The translations under genes and the position numbers were made by a program. Source: Chloroflexota bacterium (GTDB taxonomy: Bacteria; Chloroflexota; UBA6077; JACCZL01). From it: a stretch of 64,000 bases of DNA. The stretch is from positions 86,974 through 150,973 of the forward strand of contig JAUJPG010000007.1 of NCBI GenBank assembly GCA_030447245.1. The letters run 5' to 3'. The notes under the pieces were generated by a model that ran no database searches, had not been told where the DNA came from, and saw only the letters and a list, made by a program, of their open reading frames with translations. Below are positions 1-9,386 of the stretch, one piece after another (position 1 is the stretch's first letter; every line of letters begins with the position of its first letter).

Positions 1-2
1 CA

Positions 3-791
3 CCCCTCGATGACCATGCCCCCGAGCTGGAGCGTGTCGCGGCCCTCGAAGCGCGTGGCGTCTGGGCAGGGTTCGGTGATCGGCAAGTGCTGACCGGAGT
101 CGACCTGACGCTCGAGGTCGGAGCGCGTCTCGCGCTGATTGGAAGCAACGGCTCCGGCAAGACCACGCTCCTGCGGGTGCTCGCCGGAGCGCTCCGACCC
201 ACCAGCGGTGAGGTCAGCATATTCAGCCACTCATTCAGCAAGAACCAGCGCGCCGCCCGCGCGTCGGTCGGCGTCCTCGGGCACCAGTCCTACCTCTACC
301 CCGAGCTCACTGCGGCCGAAAACTTGACGTTCTATGCTCGCCTCTATCGAGTACAACGGTGTGCCGAGCGGGTCGACCAGATGCTCGAGGTCGTGGGTCT
401 TTCCCACCGCCGAAGTGACCGTGTCGGCACACTGTCGCGCGGCATGGTGCAGCGCTTAGCGTTGGCTCGAGCCGTCGTACACGACCCACCACTGCTGCTG
501 CTTGACGAGCCAGACGACGGACTCGACGAGCGCTCGTCTAGTACGCTGGAGGCGGTTCTGAGCACCGGCGCGGCCGCCCCGCGGACGATCTTGCTGACCA
601 CGCACGATCTGGAGAATGCCCTTCGGTTCGGGGACAACGTGGCGGTACTCCACGGCGGTCAGGTTGCCGCACATCGTTCCACATCGTCTCTGGGGGTCGC
701 GGGTCTACGGGCCTGGTACGCGGCAATAGCCGCCCAGCCTCGATCAGCTGCCCGTCAACTCGTTGGGCAGCCTGCCGGCACGAGCTTCTAA
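3..791 (+). CDS. ccmA: Heme exporter ATP-binding protein CcmA (5' end outside window)
   Basis: ATPase subunit of the CcmABCD heme exporter used in cytochrome c maturation; it energises heme delivery at the cytoplasmic membrane. Counting from the GTG at 87, Walker A (GSNGSGKT) is at about residues 19-26, the ABC signature (LSRGMVQR) near 116, Walker B (LLLLDEP) near 135 and the H-loop (LLTTHD) near 170. The frame stays open from 87 back to the left edge and encodes a typical ABC N-terminus (LEARGVWAGFGDRQVL), so the true start is probably upstream and the gene is partial. The next gene, ccmB, starts 2 bases after its stop. The family is certain from the motifs; the heme-export role rests on the ccmB-ccmC-ccmD context. 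Confidence 0.9.
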   Translation, partial: PLDDHAPELERVAALEARGVWAGFGDRQVLTGVDLTLEVGARLALIGSNGSGKTTLLRVLAGALRPTSGEVSIFSHSFSKNQRAARASVGVLGHQSYLYPELTAAENLTFYARLYRVQRCAERVDQMLEVVGLSHRRSDRVGTLSRGMVQRLALARAVVHDPPLLLLDEPDDGLDERSSSTLEAVLSTGAAAPRTILLTTHDLENALRFGDNVAVLHGGQVAAHRSTSSLGVAGLRAWYAAIAAQPRSAARQLVGQPAGTSF

Positions 792-793
792 CA

Positions 794-1456
794 TTGTGTG
801 ACACCATCGCCACTCTGATTTGGAAGGATCTCGTCGCCGAGACGAGGACCAAGGAAGTTTTCCTAACGGGCGTCCCGTTCGCGCTGCTGATCCTGGTGAT
901 CTTCAACTTTGCTATTGACGTTGGGGCTGACCGCGCGGCCGAGGTTGGCGCGGGCATCTTGTGGATCACCTTCACCTTCGCAGGCGTCCTCGGCGTCGCC
1001 CGCTCGTTCGCCGACGAGCGCGATCGCGGCACGCTGGAAGGACTGCTGCTGGCGCCGATCGAGCGAAGCGCCGTCTACCTGGCCAAAACGCTCGTCAACA
1101 TCCTGTTCATGGCCGTCATCGAGCTGGTCACCGTCCCAGCCTTTGTGCTCCTCTTCAACGTAGAGGTCGCCTGGCTCGACCTGCTGGTCGTCGCGCTCTG
1201 CGGGACCGTTGGCTTTGCGGGCGTCGGAACGCTAGTAGCCGCGATGGTGGCCAACGCGCGGTCACGCGAAGTCTTGCTGCCGCTTCTGCTGTTGCCACTC
1301 CAGGTCCCCGTGTTGATCGCCAGCGTCAAGGCCACCGCGATCGTGATGGGTGCCCACACGGAACAGAGCTGGCCGTGGATGTCGCTCTTGGTTGGGTACG
1401 ACGTGGTTCTGGTCGCGGCAGCCGTACTCGTGTTCGAGTATGTCGTAGAAGAATGA
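794..1456 (+). CDS. ccmB: Heme exporter permease CcmB
   Basis: Integral membrane subunit of the CcmABCD heme exporter. The 220-residue protein has the usual CcmB length and about six hydrophobic segments. Its cytoplasmic N-terminus is followed by a first helix near residues 24-45, and a charged loop (ARSFADERDRGTLEGLLLAP) near 75-95 is characteristic of CcmB. The start is a TTG only 2 bases after the ccmA stop, implying translational coupling; no other near start fits. ccmC follows after 11 bases. No heme-lyase genes (ccmE, ccmF) are seen in this window. Confidence 0.9.
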   Translation: MCDTIATLIWKDLVAETRTKEVFLTGVPFALLILVIFNFAIDVGADRAAEVGAGILWITFTFAGVLGVARSFADERDRGTLEGLLLAPIERSAVYLAKTLVNILFMAVIELVTVPAFVLLFNVEVAWLDLLVVALCGTVGFAGVGTLVAAMVANARSREVLLPLLLLPLQVPVLIASVKATAIVMGAHTEQSWPWMSLLVGYDVVLVAAAVLVFEYVVEE

Positions 1457-1467
1457 TTGGAGCCTGA

Positions 1468-2160
1468 ATGATGGACCGCGGACGCGATTACGCCTTGGCT
1501 GCCATTACCCTGGTCTCGATGTTGGCGGCCCTCTACGCGGGGTTGATCTATGCACCAACCGAACGCAGTCAGGGCGACGTGCAGCGGATCTTCTACGTCC
1601 ACGTCCCACTTGCGTGGAACGCCTACCTGGCGTTTCTGGTGGTGTTCGCGGCCAGCATCGGCTACCTTTGGAGGCGGTCGGCGTGGTTTGACGCGCTTGC
1701 GCATGCCTCGGCCGAGATTGGCCTGGTGTTCACCACGCTCGTCCTGATCACCGGATCGCTCTGGGCGCGGCCGATTTGGGGCACATGGTGGAGCTGGGAC
1801 GCGCGACTGACCACATCACTGGTTCTCTGGTTCATCTACGTCGGGTACCTGCTCGTCAGGGGTTCGGTCATTGACGAGCGTAGGGGCGCTCGATACGCGG
1901 CGGTGATCGGCATCATCGGGTTCATCGACGTGCCGATCATCCACCAGTCGGTCGTCTGGTGGCGCACATTGCACCCCGAGTCAATCGTTTTGGCCCCGGG
2001 CGGCCCCGCGATGCCCGCGAGCATGCTGCTAAGCCTGGGTTGTTCGCTTCTGGCGTTCACGCTGCTGTACGTCTACCTACTTCGCCTGCGCTTCGGCGCT
2101 GAGTCGCTACGACATGAGCTTCGAACGCTCCGCCGGACGTCGATCGTCGAAGCGGTCTGA
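1468..2160 (+). CDS. ccmC: Heme exporter protein CcmC
   Basis: Six-helix membrane protein of the heme-handling family that loads heme onto the periplasmic chaperone in system I cytochrome c maturation. The tryptophan-rich WWD signature (WGTWWSWDARLT) lies at about residues 104-115 on the external face, with conserved histidines in HVPLAW (about 45) and in the later HPESIV segment. Length of 230 residues is normal. Two adjacent ATG codons at 1468 and 1471 could serve as start. It sits between ccmB and the tiny ccmD, which confirms assignment to CcmC rather than the related CcsA or NrfE proteins. Confidence 0.93.
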   Translation: MMDRGRDYALAAITLVSMLAALYAGLIYAPTERSQGDVQRIFYVHVPLAWNAYLAFLVVFAASIGYLWRRSAWFDALAHASAEIGLVFTTLVLITGSLWARPIWGTWWSWDARLTTSLVLWFIYVGYLLVRGSVIDERRGARYAAVIGIIGFIDVPIIHQSVVWWRTLHPESIVLAPGGPAMPASMLLSLGCSLLAFTLLYVYLLRLRFGAESLRHELRTLRRTSIVEAV

Positions 2161-2163
2161 TCT

Positions 2164-2325
2164 ATGGAGGGCGGCCTCATCTACCTGTTCGCGGCCGTGA
2201 CCGCCACCTGGCTTGTCATCTTCGTGTACCTCTTGTTCTTGAGCGGGCGCTTGGCTAGCCTGCGACGTGAGCTCGACGCGATGCGGAAGCGGCTCCATCA
2301 CAGCGAGGGGGAGCAGAAACCATGA
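2164..2325 (+). CDS. ccmD: Small heme exporter subunit CcmD
   Basis: A 53-residue protein with one membrane helix (LIYLFAAVTATWLVIFVYLL, about residues 5-24) followed by a basic amphipathic tail with LRRELDAMRKRL. This is the standard architecture of CcmD, which stabilises the CcmABC complex and helps release holo-CcmE. It begins 3 bases after the ccmC stop, and its own TGA overlaps the ATG of the next gene (ATGA at 2322). The assignment rests on size, topology and position, since CcmD sequences are poorly conserved. Confidence 0.85.
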   Translation: MEGGLIYLFAAVTATWLVIFVYLLFLSGRLASLRRELDAMRKRLHHSEGEQKP

Positions 2326-4061
2326 ACGAGCCGCCTCCTTCCCAGGCGAGTTCGCAGGTCGGCCTGGCGGGCCAGCACGGTCGCAGCGCTTCCAGATACG
2401 GCGATCCTGGCCTCGCCGGGTTCATCACGCGCTCTTTCGCCAAGTCGATGGGCTTCTCCGACGAAGACCTCCGGAAGCCGATCATCGGCATCGCTCAGAC
2501 TTGGAGCGAGTTCAACAACTGCCACCAGCACTTCCGCGAATTAGCCGAGGCGGTCAAGCGGGGTGTCTGGCAGGAAGGCGGGCTGCCGCTCGAGTTTCCA
2601 ACCATCTCGCTCGGCGAGGTGTTCCTGAGCCCCACGAGCATGCTCTTCCGCAACCTCCTCGCAATCGACACCGAGGAGATGATCCGCGCGCAACCGATCG
2701 ACGGCGTCGTGCTGCTCGCGTCGTGCGACAAGACAATCCCGGCCCAGCTCATGGGCGCCGCCAGCGCCGACGTACCCGCCATCTTGGTGACCGGGGGCCC
2801 AACGCTCTCGGGACGCTGGAACGGACGCGACCTTGGCGCCTGCACCGACTGCCGCGGCTTCTGGACTGAGTACCGAGCGGGCGCGATTGACGACGACGCG
2901 CTGCGCGAGATCGAGGACGCCCTGTGCCGCAGCGACGGTCACTGTACGGTGATGGGGACTGCTAGCACGATGGCCGGCATGGCAGAGGCGCTCGGTATGG
3001 CGCTGCCCGGGTGTGCCGCCATTCCGGCGCCGGATGCCCGACGCTTCCGCCTCGCCGAAGCGTCGGGCCGGCAGATCGTCAAGTCGGTCGAGTTAGGGCT
3101 TCGACCATCGCAGATCATGACCGAGGGTGCCTTCGAAAACGCGATCAGGGTCATGTTGGCACTTGGCGGCTCGACCAACGCCGTGGTCCACATCGTCGCC
3201 ATTGCCGGCCGCCTCGGCATCCCCTTGCCACTCGACCTATTTGACCAGCTGTCGCGCGAGACCCCGTGGCTGGCGAACATTCGGCCGTCCGGCCGCTGGC
3301 AAATGGAGCAACTCTTCGAGGCGGGTGGCGTGCCCGCGCTGATGAAGGAGCTGCTGCCGCTTCTGCACGCCGACTGCCCCACGATCACTGGCCGAACTGT
3401 CGGAGAGAATCTCGACAGGGCGCGTGTGCGTGACCATGATGTCATCAGTCCTCTGGATGATCCGCTCGGTCCCGAGGGGGGCATCGCGATCCTCCGAGGC
3501 AACCTCGCTCCCGACGGTGCAGTCATCAAACAGTCGGCTGCCTCGCCCAACTTGCTACGCCACCGTGGTCGCGCCCTCGTTTTCGACGATCTACAAGACC
3601 TCATGGCGCGGATTGATGATCCTGCCCTGGACGTCAGCCCCGAATCGGTGCTTGTCATGCAGAACGGCGGACCAATCGGTGCGCCGGGATTCCCGGAATC
3701 TGGGAACCTGCCAGTTCCAAAGAAACTGCTCGAGCAGGGTGTCCGCGACATCGTTCGGATCTCCGACGCGCGGATGAGCGGCACCGCGTACGGGACCGTA
3801 GTTCTGCATGTCGCGCCCGAGTCGGCCGTCGGGGGGCCGCTCTCATTGGTGCGCACTGGTGATTGGATCGAGCTAGACGTCCCTGCCCGACGACTCAGCC
3901 TTGACGTCGCAGAGGTCGAGTTGGAAAAACGGCGCCAGGCCTGGCATCCACGTCCACGTCCCTACTCGCGCGGGTGGGGTAGGTTGTATGTTGATCACGT
4001 CCTCCAGGCCGACCGTGGCGCCGACCTCGACTTTCTGGTCGCGACGGAAGGGCCCGACTGA
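2322..4061 (+). CDS. IlvD/Edd-family dehydratase, probably sugar-acid type
   Basis: Iron-sulfur dehydratase of the dihydroxy-acid dehydratase family, 579 residues. Cluster-binding cysteines are visible at FNNCHQH (about residue 68), LLASCDKT (about 130) and SDGHCTVMGTASTM (about 208). The pattern CTVMGTASTM with LPGCAAIPAP resembles the L-arabinonate/D-xylonate dehydratase branch more than classical IlvD (which has CGSCSGM), so a sugar-acid substrate is the better guess; a branched-chain amino acid role is not excluded. The ATG overlaps the ccmD stop as ATGA, which couples it to a heme-export operon, an unusual pairing. No neighbouring sugar-acid genes support a specific substrate. Confidence 0.85.
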   Translation: MNEPPPSQASSQVGLAGQHGRSASRYGDPGLAGFITRSFAKSMGFSDEDLRKPIIGIAQTWSEFNNCHQHFRELAEAVKRGVWQEGGLPLEFPTISLGEVFLSPTSMLFRNLLAIDTEEMIRAQPIDGVVLLASCDKTIPAQLMGAASADVPAILVTGGPTLSGRWNGRDLGACTDCRGFWTEYRAGAIDDDALREIEDALCRSDGHCTVMGTASTMAGMAEALGMALPGCAAIPAPDARRFRLAEASGRQIVKSVELGLRPSQIMTEGAFENAIRVMLALGGSTNAVVHIVAIAGRLGIPLPLDLFDQLSRETPWLANIRPSGRWQMEQLFEAGGVPALMKELLPLLHADCPTITGRTVGENLDRARVRDHDVISPLDDPLGPEGGIAILRGNLAPDGAVIKQSAASPNLLRHRGRALVFDDLQDLMARIDDPALDVSPESVLVMQNGGPIGAPGFPESGNLPVPKKLLEQGVRDIVRISDARMSGTAYGTVVLHVAPESAVGGPLSLVRTGDWIELDVPARRLSLDVAEVELEKRRQAWHPRPRPYSRGWGRLYVDHVLQADRGADLDFLVATEGPD

Positions 4062-4181
4062 CCCGGGACGGGCATGCGCCTTGCACAACGGAGGCAGGTG
4101 CCCCATCGGCGTTACGTCGCGGCAGAGCCCGAGGGGCTACACTTACGGTGAGACCCGTCCGCGGGTGAGAGGAGAGAGAAC

Positions 4182-4394
4182 ATGTTTGGGTTCATCCTTG
4201 GAGCTGCCGCCGGCGCAGCCGGCTATTGGGCCTATCAGCGGTACGTCGTGGGCACTGACGACGACGCATTCGCCGACTTCGAGACAAGCTCGCTCGATCG
4301 GCCTAGCCCAGGCGAGGTGCATGGCCGCCCCTCCGGCGAGGTATCAGGCTACACCGAGCCGAGCAGCGGATCTTCGGCGACGACCACCCCGTAA
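4182..4394 (+). CDS. Small glycine-rich membrane protein, unknown function
   Basis: A 70-residue protein. Residues 1-20 form one membrane segment with a small-residue zipper (FGFILGAAAGAAGYWAYQ), followed by an acidic, Ser/Thr/Pro-rich soluble tail. A strong purine-rich ribosome site (GAGAGGAGAGAG) precedes the ATG at proper spacing, which is the main reason to call it. It resembles small YtxH-like anchors in topology only. It stands alone between the dehydratase and the IS copy and is followed by a strong hairpin. Confidence 0.6.
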   Translation: MFGFILGAAAGAAGYWAYQRYVVGTDDDAFADFETSSLDRPSPGEVHGRPSGEVSGYTEPSSGSSATTTP

Positions 4395-4416
4395 CACGGC
4401 GTCAGCATCAGGACAC

Positions 4417-4442
4417 GCGGGGTGGCCATCAGGCCGCCCCGC
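4417..4442 (+). terminator. Hairpin after small membrane protein gene
   Basis: An 11-bp stem (4417-4427 pairing with 4432-4442, one T-G wobble) closes a 4-base ATCA loop, 22 bases after the preceding stop codon. No T-run follows, so it is a terminator-like structure and not a canonical intrinsic terminator. Confidence 0.5.
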
Positions 4443-4532
4443 TGTGCGTCACTCGGATTGCGTCGTCAAAGCAGCTTGACGAGGGACTGGACTTGACCCG
4501 ATTTGGTGGACACCGACAATGAGGAGGGCAGC

Positions 4533-4847
4533 ATGACCCTCGCAGGAGTCCACATGGCGCAACGAGCGAGACGGATGTTCACGGCGGAGTTCAAGGGGAG
4601 ACGGTCGCGCTGATCACGGTCGTCGGGCAAGAGCCTCGGGCAAGTCTGCCGGGACCTGGACCTGACCGAGACGGCGGTCCGCCGCTGGGTCCAGCAGGCG
4701 GAGGTGGATGCCGGGCAGCGGTCGGGGTTGACGACGGCGGAGCGGGAGGAACTGGCGCGGCTACGTCGGGAGAACCTGGTGCCGCGGCAGGAGCGGGAGA
4801 TCCTGGTAAAAGCGGCGGCCTTCTTCGCCAAGGAGACGACCCGATGA
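4533..4847 (+). pseudogene. IS3-family transposase OrfA, interrupted (copy 1)
   Basis: Helix-turn-helix subunit that binds the IS ends. The frame from the ATG at 4533 (or 4554) reads through MFTAEFK, then a TGA at 4611-4613, then continues in the same frame with GKSLGQVCRDLDLTETAVRR, a classic IS3 OrfA helix-turn-helix, and a leucine-zipper-like ELARLRREN segment to the TGA at 4845. Related proteins read FKAETVALIR where this has the stop, so a one-base loss and a one-base gain nearby would explain it. Copy 2 has the same stop. The last codon overlaps the ATG of orfB. Confidence 0.8.
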
Positions 4848-5713
4848 GCCGGGTCCCGGTTCATCGCGGTGGAGCAGGCCGGTATCCGGTCGTCCGGCTG
4901 TGTCGCGTGCTCGGGGTCTCGCCGAGCGGATTTTATGCCTGGAGCACGCGGCAGCCGTCGGCACGCGCGGTGGCCAACGCGGCGCTGACCGCCCGGATCC
5001 GGCGGTGCACGGGCGCAGCCGCGGCATCTACGGGGCACCACGCGTCCACGCCGAGCTGCGGGTTCAGGGGACGGCTGCCGCGCGCAAGCGGGTTGCGCGG
5101 TTGATGCGAGAGGCCGGGCTGGTCGGCTGTCGGCCGCGGGGGGTCCGCCGCACGACGATCTCCGACCCGACGACCCAAGCCGCTGACCTGGTGCAGCGGC
5201 GCTTTCGTTCGAGCGACGTGGGCCGGCTCTGGGTCGCGGACATCACCGATGTTCGGACCGACCAGGGCTGGCTGTACCTGGCGGCCATCCTCGACGCCGG
5301 CTCCCGCCCGGGTGGTCGGCTGGGCGCTGGCCGATCACCTGCGCACCGAGCTGGCGCTGGACGCCCTCACCATGGCGCTGGCCGGACGCCGTCCTGCTGC
5401 CCGGCCTGATCCACCATTCCGACCGCGGCACCCAGTACCTGGCCGGGGCCTACGCCGGTCGGCTGGCCGAGCACCGCCTCCAGCAGAGCGTCGGCCGGGA
5501 CGTGCTGGGACAATGCCGTCGCTGAGAGCTTCTTCGCCACTCTCAAGACCGAGCTGCTCCATCGCCAGACCTGGGCGACCCGACAGCAGGCCAGGACGGC
5601 CATCTTCGAGTACATCGAGGTCTTCTACAATCGTCATCGTCGACATTCCACCCTCGGCTATCTCTCCAGCCGAGTTCGAAGCGCGCTACCATCTCCAGGC
5701 GGTCGCCGCCTGA
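4844..5713 (+). pseudogene. IS3-family transposase OrfB (DDE integrase), frameshifted (copy 1)
   Basis: Catalytic rve-type transposase. The ATG at 4844 overlaps the orfA stop as ATGA. Family features are spread over three frames: GVSPSGFYAW near the start, the HTH_21-like middle (GIYGAPRVHAELR), the first Asp in VADITDV, the second Asp in HHSDRGTQY, and the Glu in [12 protein letters not shown], ending with the [12 protein letters not shown] tail. Against copy 2, indels are visible at about 5000, 5300, 5395 and 5492, all in runs of G or C. Either the gene is dead or the sequence has errors there. Confidence 0.82.
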
Positions 5714-5779
5714 TCAGACTCTCCACCGAAACGGGTCATCTCCAGGACACGACCCAGCGCACAAAGGAAGTATCGGGCC

Positions 5780-6241
5780 GTGTGGACGCACAACCAGATC
5801 GCTATGGATGCCCCGCCCGATACGGTGTTTCGTCTAGCGGCTGAAGTCGAGTTCTGGCCAGCGCTGCTGCCTCACTACCGCTCCGTTCGGGTGCTGCGGC
5901 GTGGCCGGGACTGCCGGCTCATCAGCATGTCCGCGTGGCGCGATTGGATACCAGTCAGTTGGACCTCGCTGCAGTGGCCGGAGCCTGAACGGCGCCGAAT
6001 CACCTTCCGCCATGTGCGGGGTGTAACGCGCGGGATGGTGGTTGAGTGGTCGATCGAGCCACGCGCGTCGGATGGCGTGATCGTAACGATAGCCCACCAC
6101 TGGACTCCGAGTGCGCCGCTCATCGGCGAACCGGTGGCTCAGGGCTTGATCGGGCCCCTGTTTGTCGAGTGCATCGCCGACAAGACTCTCCGCTCCATCA
6201 AGAGCCTTGCTGAGGGCGGCTCGCCGAGTGGGGCTCGCTAG
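5780..6241 (+). CDS. SRPBCC-superfamily (polyketide cyclase/START-like) protein
   Basis: A 153-residue hydrophobic-pocket protein of the START-like fold. The N-terminus ([20 protein letters not shown]) is the typical opening strand and helix of the polyketide cyclase/dehydrase family, and the C-terminus has the long closing helix. The ligand cannot be told from sequence. The GTG at 5780 has an upstream AAGGAAG. The gene begins only 36 bases after the right end of IS copy 1, so its native promoter may have been separated from it. It converges tightly with the glycyl-tRNA synthetase gene. Confidence 0.7.
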   Translation: MWTHNQIAMDAPPDTVFRLAAEVEFWPALLPHYRSVRVLRRGRDCRLISMSAWRDWIPVSWTSLQWPEPERRRITFRHVRGVTRGMVVEWSIEPRASDGVIVTIAHHWTPSAPLIGEPVAQGLIGPLFVECIADKTLRSIKSLAEGGSPSGAR

Positions 6242-6268
6242 GTCACTCCCCACGCCCTGACCGTGGCC

Positions 6269-9200
6269 TCAGGAGCGGGTCCCCGCGCCGGGCAGTCGGG
6301 CGACGTCGAACGAGCGCATCGGCAGCGCGTGGATGCACTCGAGCAGGGCCAGACGAGCCTCACGCAAGCGCCGGTCGTCCACCATGACCATAACCTCGGC
6401 AAAAAAGCGGTCGATCGGACCAATGAGCGGCAGCATGGCCACAATCAGGCCGTTCACGTCATCCGAGCGTAGTTTCGACACACCCTCAGCCGCGCCGCGG
6501 TACGCCGCTAACAGTGTAAGATCCGCGTCCTCGATCAGCACCTCGGGACGCAGGGGCAGACGAGCGTCCCGCGGCACAATCCGATCGGCGCGCTTCAGTC
6601 CAGCCATGAGCCGCTGGAAATCGGGGGTCTCCATAGCGGCGGCCAGTGCCCCGGCCGTGGTGGCCGCGAGGCCAGGCTGATCTGCCTGGCGAGCCAGCAC
6701 GGCGTCGATGGCTTCCAGGCGCAGCCCGTGTTCTGCTTGGAGCAGGCCTTCGAGTCGCTGTCGCAGGAACTCTCCGAGCCGCTCGCGACGATCATCCGTG
6801 AGCGGAATCGGTGAGCGGGCAGAGGCCAGACCAATTAGGCGTTCAAGCCCAGCCGGGTTACGCTGCTGGATCAGAATACCGATCACGGCAAGACCCTGGC
6901 GACGTAGCCCGTAGGGATCGGAAGAACCTGTCGGCTCGAGTCCGGCGGCGAAGCCTGTGACGAGCGTATCCAGTCGATCGGCCACGGCCAACACGATTCC
7001 AAGTTGGGACACGGGCATCGATGCTCCCGGGGCCCTTGGCTGATAATGTTCGGCTATGGCCGCCGCCACATCGTCCGACTCGCCGCCGCGAAGCGCGTAC
7101 TCCCGGCCCATTTCTCCCTGGAGGTCGGTGAGCTCGCGGACGAGCCCGGTCGCCAGGTCTGCCTTCGCCAACCGAGCCGCACGAGCGAGTTGCTGGCGAT
7201 CCGCCCCGTTGCCTAATTCGTTCGCGACCTCCCCGGATAAGGCTGTCAATCGGTCCGCCTTGTCGAGCATTGAGCCGACGCCTTGCAAGAAGGTCAATCG
7301 CGCGAGGTCCGCCACAAACTCCTCGAGGGGCCGTGTCAGGTCCTGGCGATAGAAGTACAGTGCGTCCGCGAATCGAGCTCGCAGCACGTCTTCGTTGCCG
7401 CGGCGTATCTCGTCCAGGCGTTCGCGCCGACCGTTCGCAATCGCGACGAAGTGGGGCAGCAACTGTCGATCTTGTCCTTGGACCGGAAAGTACCGCTGGT
7501 GCTTCTTCATCACCATCGCGAGCGCCACGGACGGGATCTCGAGATACTCTGGATCGAATGAGCCCATCAGCGGGGTGGGCCATTCCACCAGATTGGCGAC
7601 CTCGCTGAGCAAGACTGGATCGCGCTCGATGTTTCCGCCAACGGACGCCGCGAGGGCGTCCGATTCAGCAAGGATGGCGGATCGGCGCTCCTCAATGTCC
7701 AGCACCACCCCGAGCCCGCGCACTTGCGCGGCATACTCGCCGACCGACGTGACCCGAACTGGCGCCCGGTCACCGCCGCGCGGACCATATGTGTGCCGAC
7801 CCGCGACGACCCCGGCGAACGAGACCGGCACAAGCTGCTCTCCCCACAAGGCCAGGATCCATCGGACCGGACGTGAGAAGACGATCTCCGGGCGTTCCCA
7901 GTACATCGACCGGCCGAAGTGAAGCCCTCGCAGCAACGATCCGGCGACTTCGGCCAGCAGCTCGGGTAGCGCGGGAGCGGTCACGCGCTTCACCGCTGCG
8001 ACGTACCATCGCCCGCCGATCTCCAGGCGCCGCAGTTTGGCGACGGTAACACCTTGCTTCCGTGCAAATCCTTCGGCTGCTCGCGTGGGCTTGCCGTCCT
8101 CGTCGTAGGCGCTCGCAACCGGCGGCCCGGTCACCTGCTCGTCGCGCACGGTCTGGACGATGCTGACCTCAGATGCGTGCAGCACGAGCCGGCGCGGGGT
8201 GCCAGAGACCCGGAGGTCTCCGCACGTCAGCCCGGCGGCCTGCAAGGCATGCGGCGCTGCCTGGCTCAGTTGCCCAACCGCGGACTGAAGCTCACCGGCA
8301 GGGAGCTCCTCGACGCCGACCTCAAGGAGGAAATCGGCGCCCTCTCCTGATGAGCTCTCCGTAGCCTCGGGCGCATCAGGAGAGGGCTCTGCTGCGGCCG
8401 AGTTGCTGCGCCGAAGCAGCGGGAATCCAAGCCGCTCCCGGTCCTCGACGTGCACCGCGGCCACACGGCGCGCGAGCGCCCGCATCCGCCCCATGTAGCT
8501 GGCGCGCTGCTGGACGCCCACGGCGCCCCGCGCATCGAGGACGTTGAACGTGTGCGAACACTTGAGGACTTGGTCGAGGGCCGGCGCGACGAGGCGCGCG
8601 TCGATGGCACGCCTCGCCTCGGCCTCGTACAGTTCGAACATCGACCGTAGGCTCTCGACCTCCGCGAGCTCAAAATTGTAGGTGCAGTATTCGACTTCGG
8701 ACTGCCGGTACAACTCGCCGTACGTCACCCGATTGTTCCAGCGGATGTCCGCCATGTCACGGACGCCTTGCAGGTACATCGCGATCCGCTCAAGCCCGTA
8801 GGTGATCTCCACGGACGGCGGGTTGAGGTCTAGATTGCCTGCTTGCTGGAAGTACGTGAACTGCGTGATCTCGAGCCCGTCCAGCCAGACTTCCCAGCCC
8901 AGCCCCCACGCCCCGAGTGAGGGTGCCTCCCAGTTGTCCTCGACGAAGCGAACATCATGATCTCTATCGCTGACACCAATCGCGGCAAGGCTTTCCATGT
9001 ACAGCCCGATCGGATCTTTTGGCGCGGGCTTGAGGATCACCTGATGCTGGAAGTAATGCTGGTACCGGTTCGGATTCTCGGCATACCGGCCATCGTCGGG
9101 GCGACGCGATGCCTGCGCATACGCCACGTTCCAAGGCTCGGGACCGAGGACTCGCAGGAAGGTCCCAGGAGCGTTCGTGGCCGCTCCGACCTCCATGTCG

Positions 9201-9283
9201 TACGGCTGGGCCACTAGGCAGCCTTGCCCCGCCCAGTAGGCATCGAGCCGCATGATGATGTCCTGAAACGTGAGCCCGTCCAT
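6269..9283 (-). CDS. glyQS: Single-chain glycyl-tRNA synthetase (alpha-beta fusion)
   Basis: Charges tRNA-Gly with glycine. Residues 1 to about 290 are the class II catalytic alpha subunit ([17 protein letters not shown] at the start, [24 protein letters not shown]). A linker rich in Ser, Glu and Ala (about 295-320) leads to the beta subunit ([13 protein letters not shown], then MKKHQRYFP) with its C-terminal anticodon-binding region. In many bacteria these are two genes; fused forms are known, for example in chlamydiae. I use the ATG at 9283, preceded by a G-run, rather than the TTG at 9319. The gene lies between two inverted IS copies. Confidence 0.94.
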   Translation of the reverse strand: MDGLTFQDIIMRLDAYWAGQGCLVAQPYDMEVGAATNAPGTFLRVLGPEPWNVAYAQASRRPDDGRYAENPNRYQHYFQHQVILKPAPKDPIGLYMESLAAIGVSDRDHDVRFVEDNWEAPSLGAWGLGWEVWLDGLEITQFTYFQQAGNLDLNPPSVEITYGLERIAMYLQGVRDMADIRWNNRVTYGELYRQSEVEYCTYNFELAEVESLRSMFELYEAEARRAIDARLVAPALDQVLKCSHTFNVLDARGAVGVQQRASYMGRMRALARRVAAVHVEDRERLGFPLLRRSNSAAAEPSPDAPEATESSSGEGADFLLEVGVEELPAGELQSAVGQLSQAAPHALQAAGLTCGDLRVSGTPRRLVLHASEVSIVQTVRDEQVTGPPVASAYDEDGKPTRAAEGFARKQGVTVAKLRRLEIGGRWYVAAVKRVTAPALPELLAEVAGSLLRGLHFGRSMYWERPEIVFSRPVRWILALWGEQLVPVSFAGVVAGRHTYGPRGGDRAPVRVTSVGEYAAQVRGLGVVLDIEERRSAILAESDALAASVGGNIERDPVLLSEVANLVEWPTPLMGSFDPEYLEIPSVALAMVMKKHQRYFPVQGQDRQLLPHFVAIANGRRERLDEIRRGNEDVLRARFADALYFYRQDLTRPLEEFVADLARLTFLQGVGSMLDKADRLTALSGEVANELGNGADRQQLARAARLAKADLATGLVRELTDLQGEMGREYALRGGESDDVAAAIAEHYQPRAPGASMPVSQLGIVLAVADRLDTLVTGFAAGLEPTGSSDPYGLRRQGLAVIGILIQQRNPAGLERLIGLASARSPIPLTDDRRERLGEFLRQRLEGLLQAEHGLRLEAIDAVLARQADQPGLAATTAGALAAAMETPDFQRLMAGLKRADRIVPRDARLPLRPEVLIEDADLTLLAAYRGAAEGVSKLRSDDVNGLIVAMLPLIGPIDRFFAEVMVMVDDRRLREARLALLECIHALPMRSFDVARLPGAGTRS

Positions 9284-9302
9284 CGTCCCCCCGTGGACCG
9301 GA

Positions 9303-9308
9303 GTATAA
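9303..9308 (+). promoter_or_regulatory. Possible -10 element between glyQS and the reductase gene
   Basis: A perfect TATAAT sits in the 103-bp divergent gap, 79 bases before the reductase start. No convincing -35 box lies at the right distance. On the minus strand the overlapping TATACT could equally serve glyQS. Weak evidence. Confidence 0.25.
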
Positions 9309-9386
9309 TCGAGCCTCAATTCAGGATCCGGGAAGTCGTTACTCCGGCTGGGCAGATCCCAGTGTTGCCGGAACTGGAAGCCCTGG

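Larger units (their letters stand above)
4488..5744 (+). mobile_element. IS3-family insertion sequence, copy 1
   Basis: A 1257-bp element with imperfect terminal inverted repeats of about 27 bp. The left end reads TGGACTTGACCCGATTTGG; the right end, read inward, is TGGAGATGACCCGTTTCGG. It starts TG and ends CA as IS3 elements do. The bases GGAC flank it on both sides (4484-4487 and 5745-5748), a 4-bp target duplication. It carries overlapping orfA and orfB of the IS3 type, both broken here. Copy 2 at 10517-11774 is nearly identical in the opposite orientation, and a third copy starts at 63948. Confidence 0.92.
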
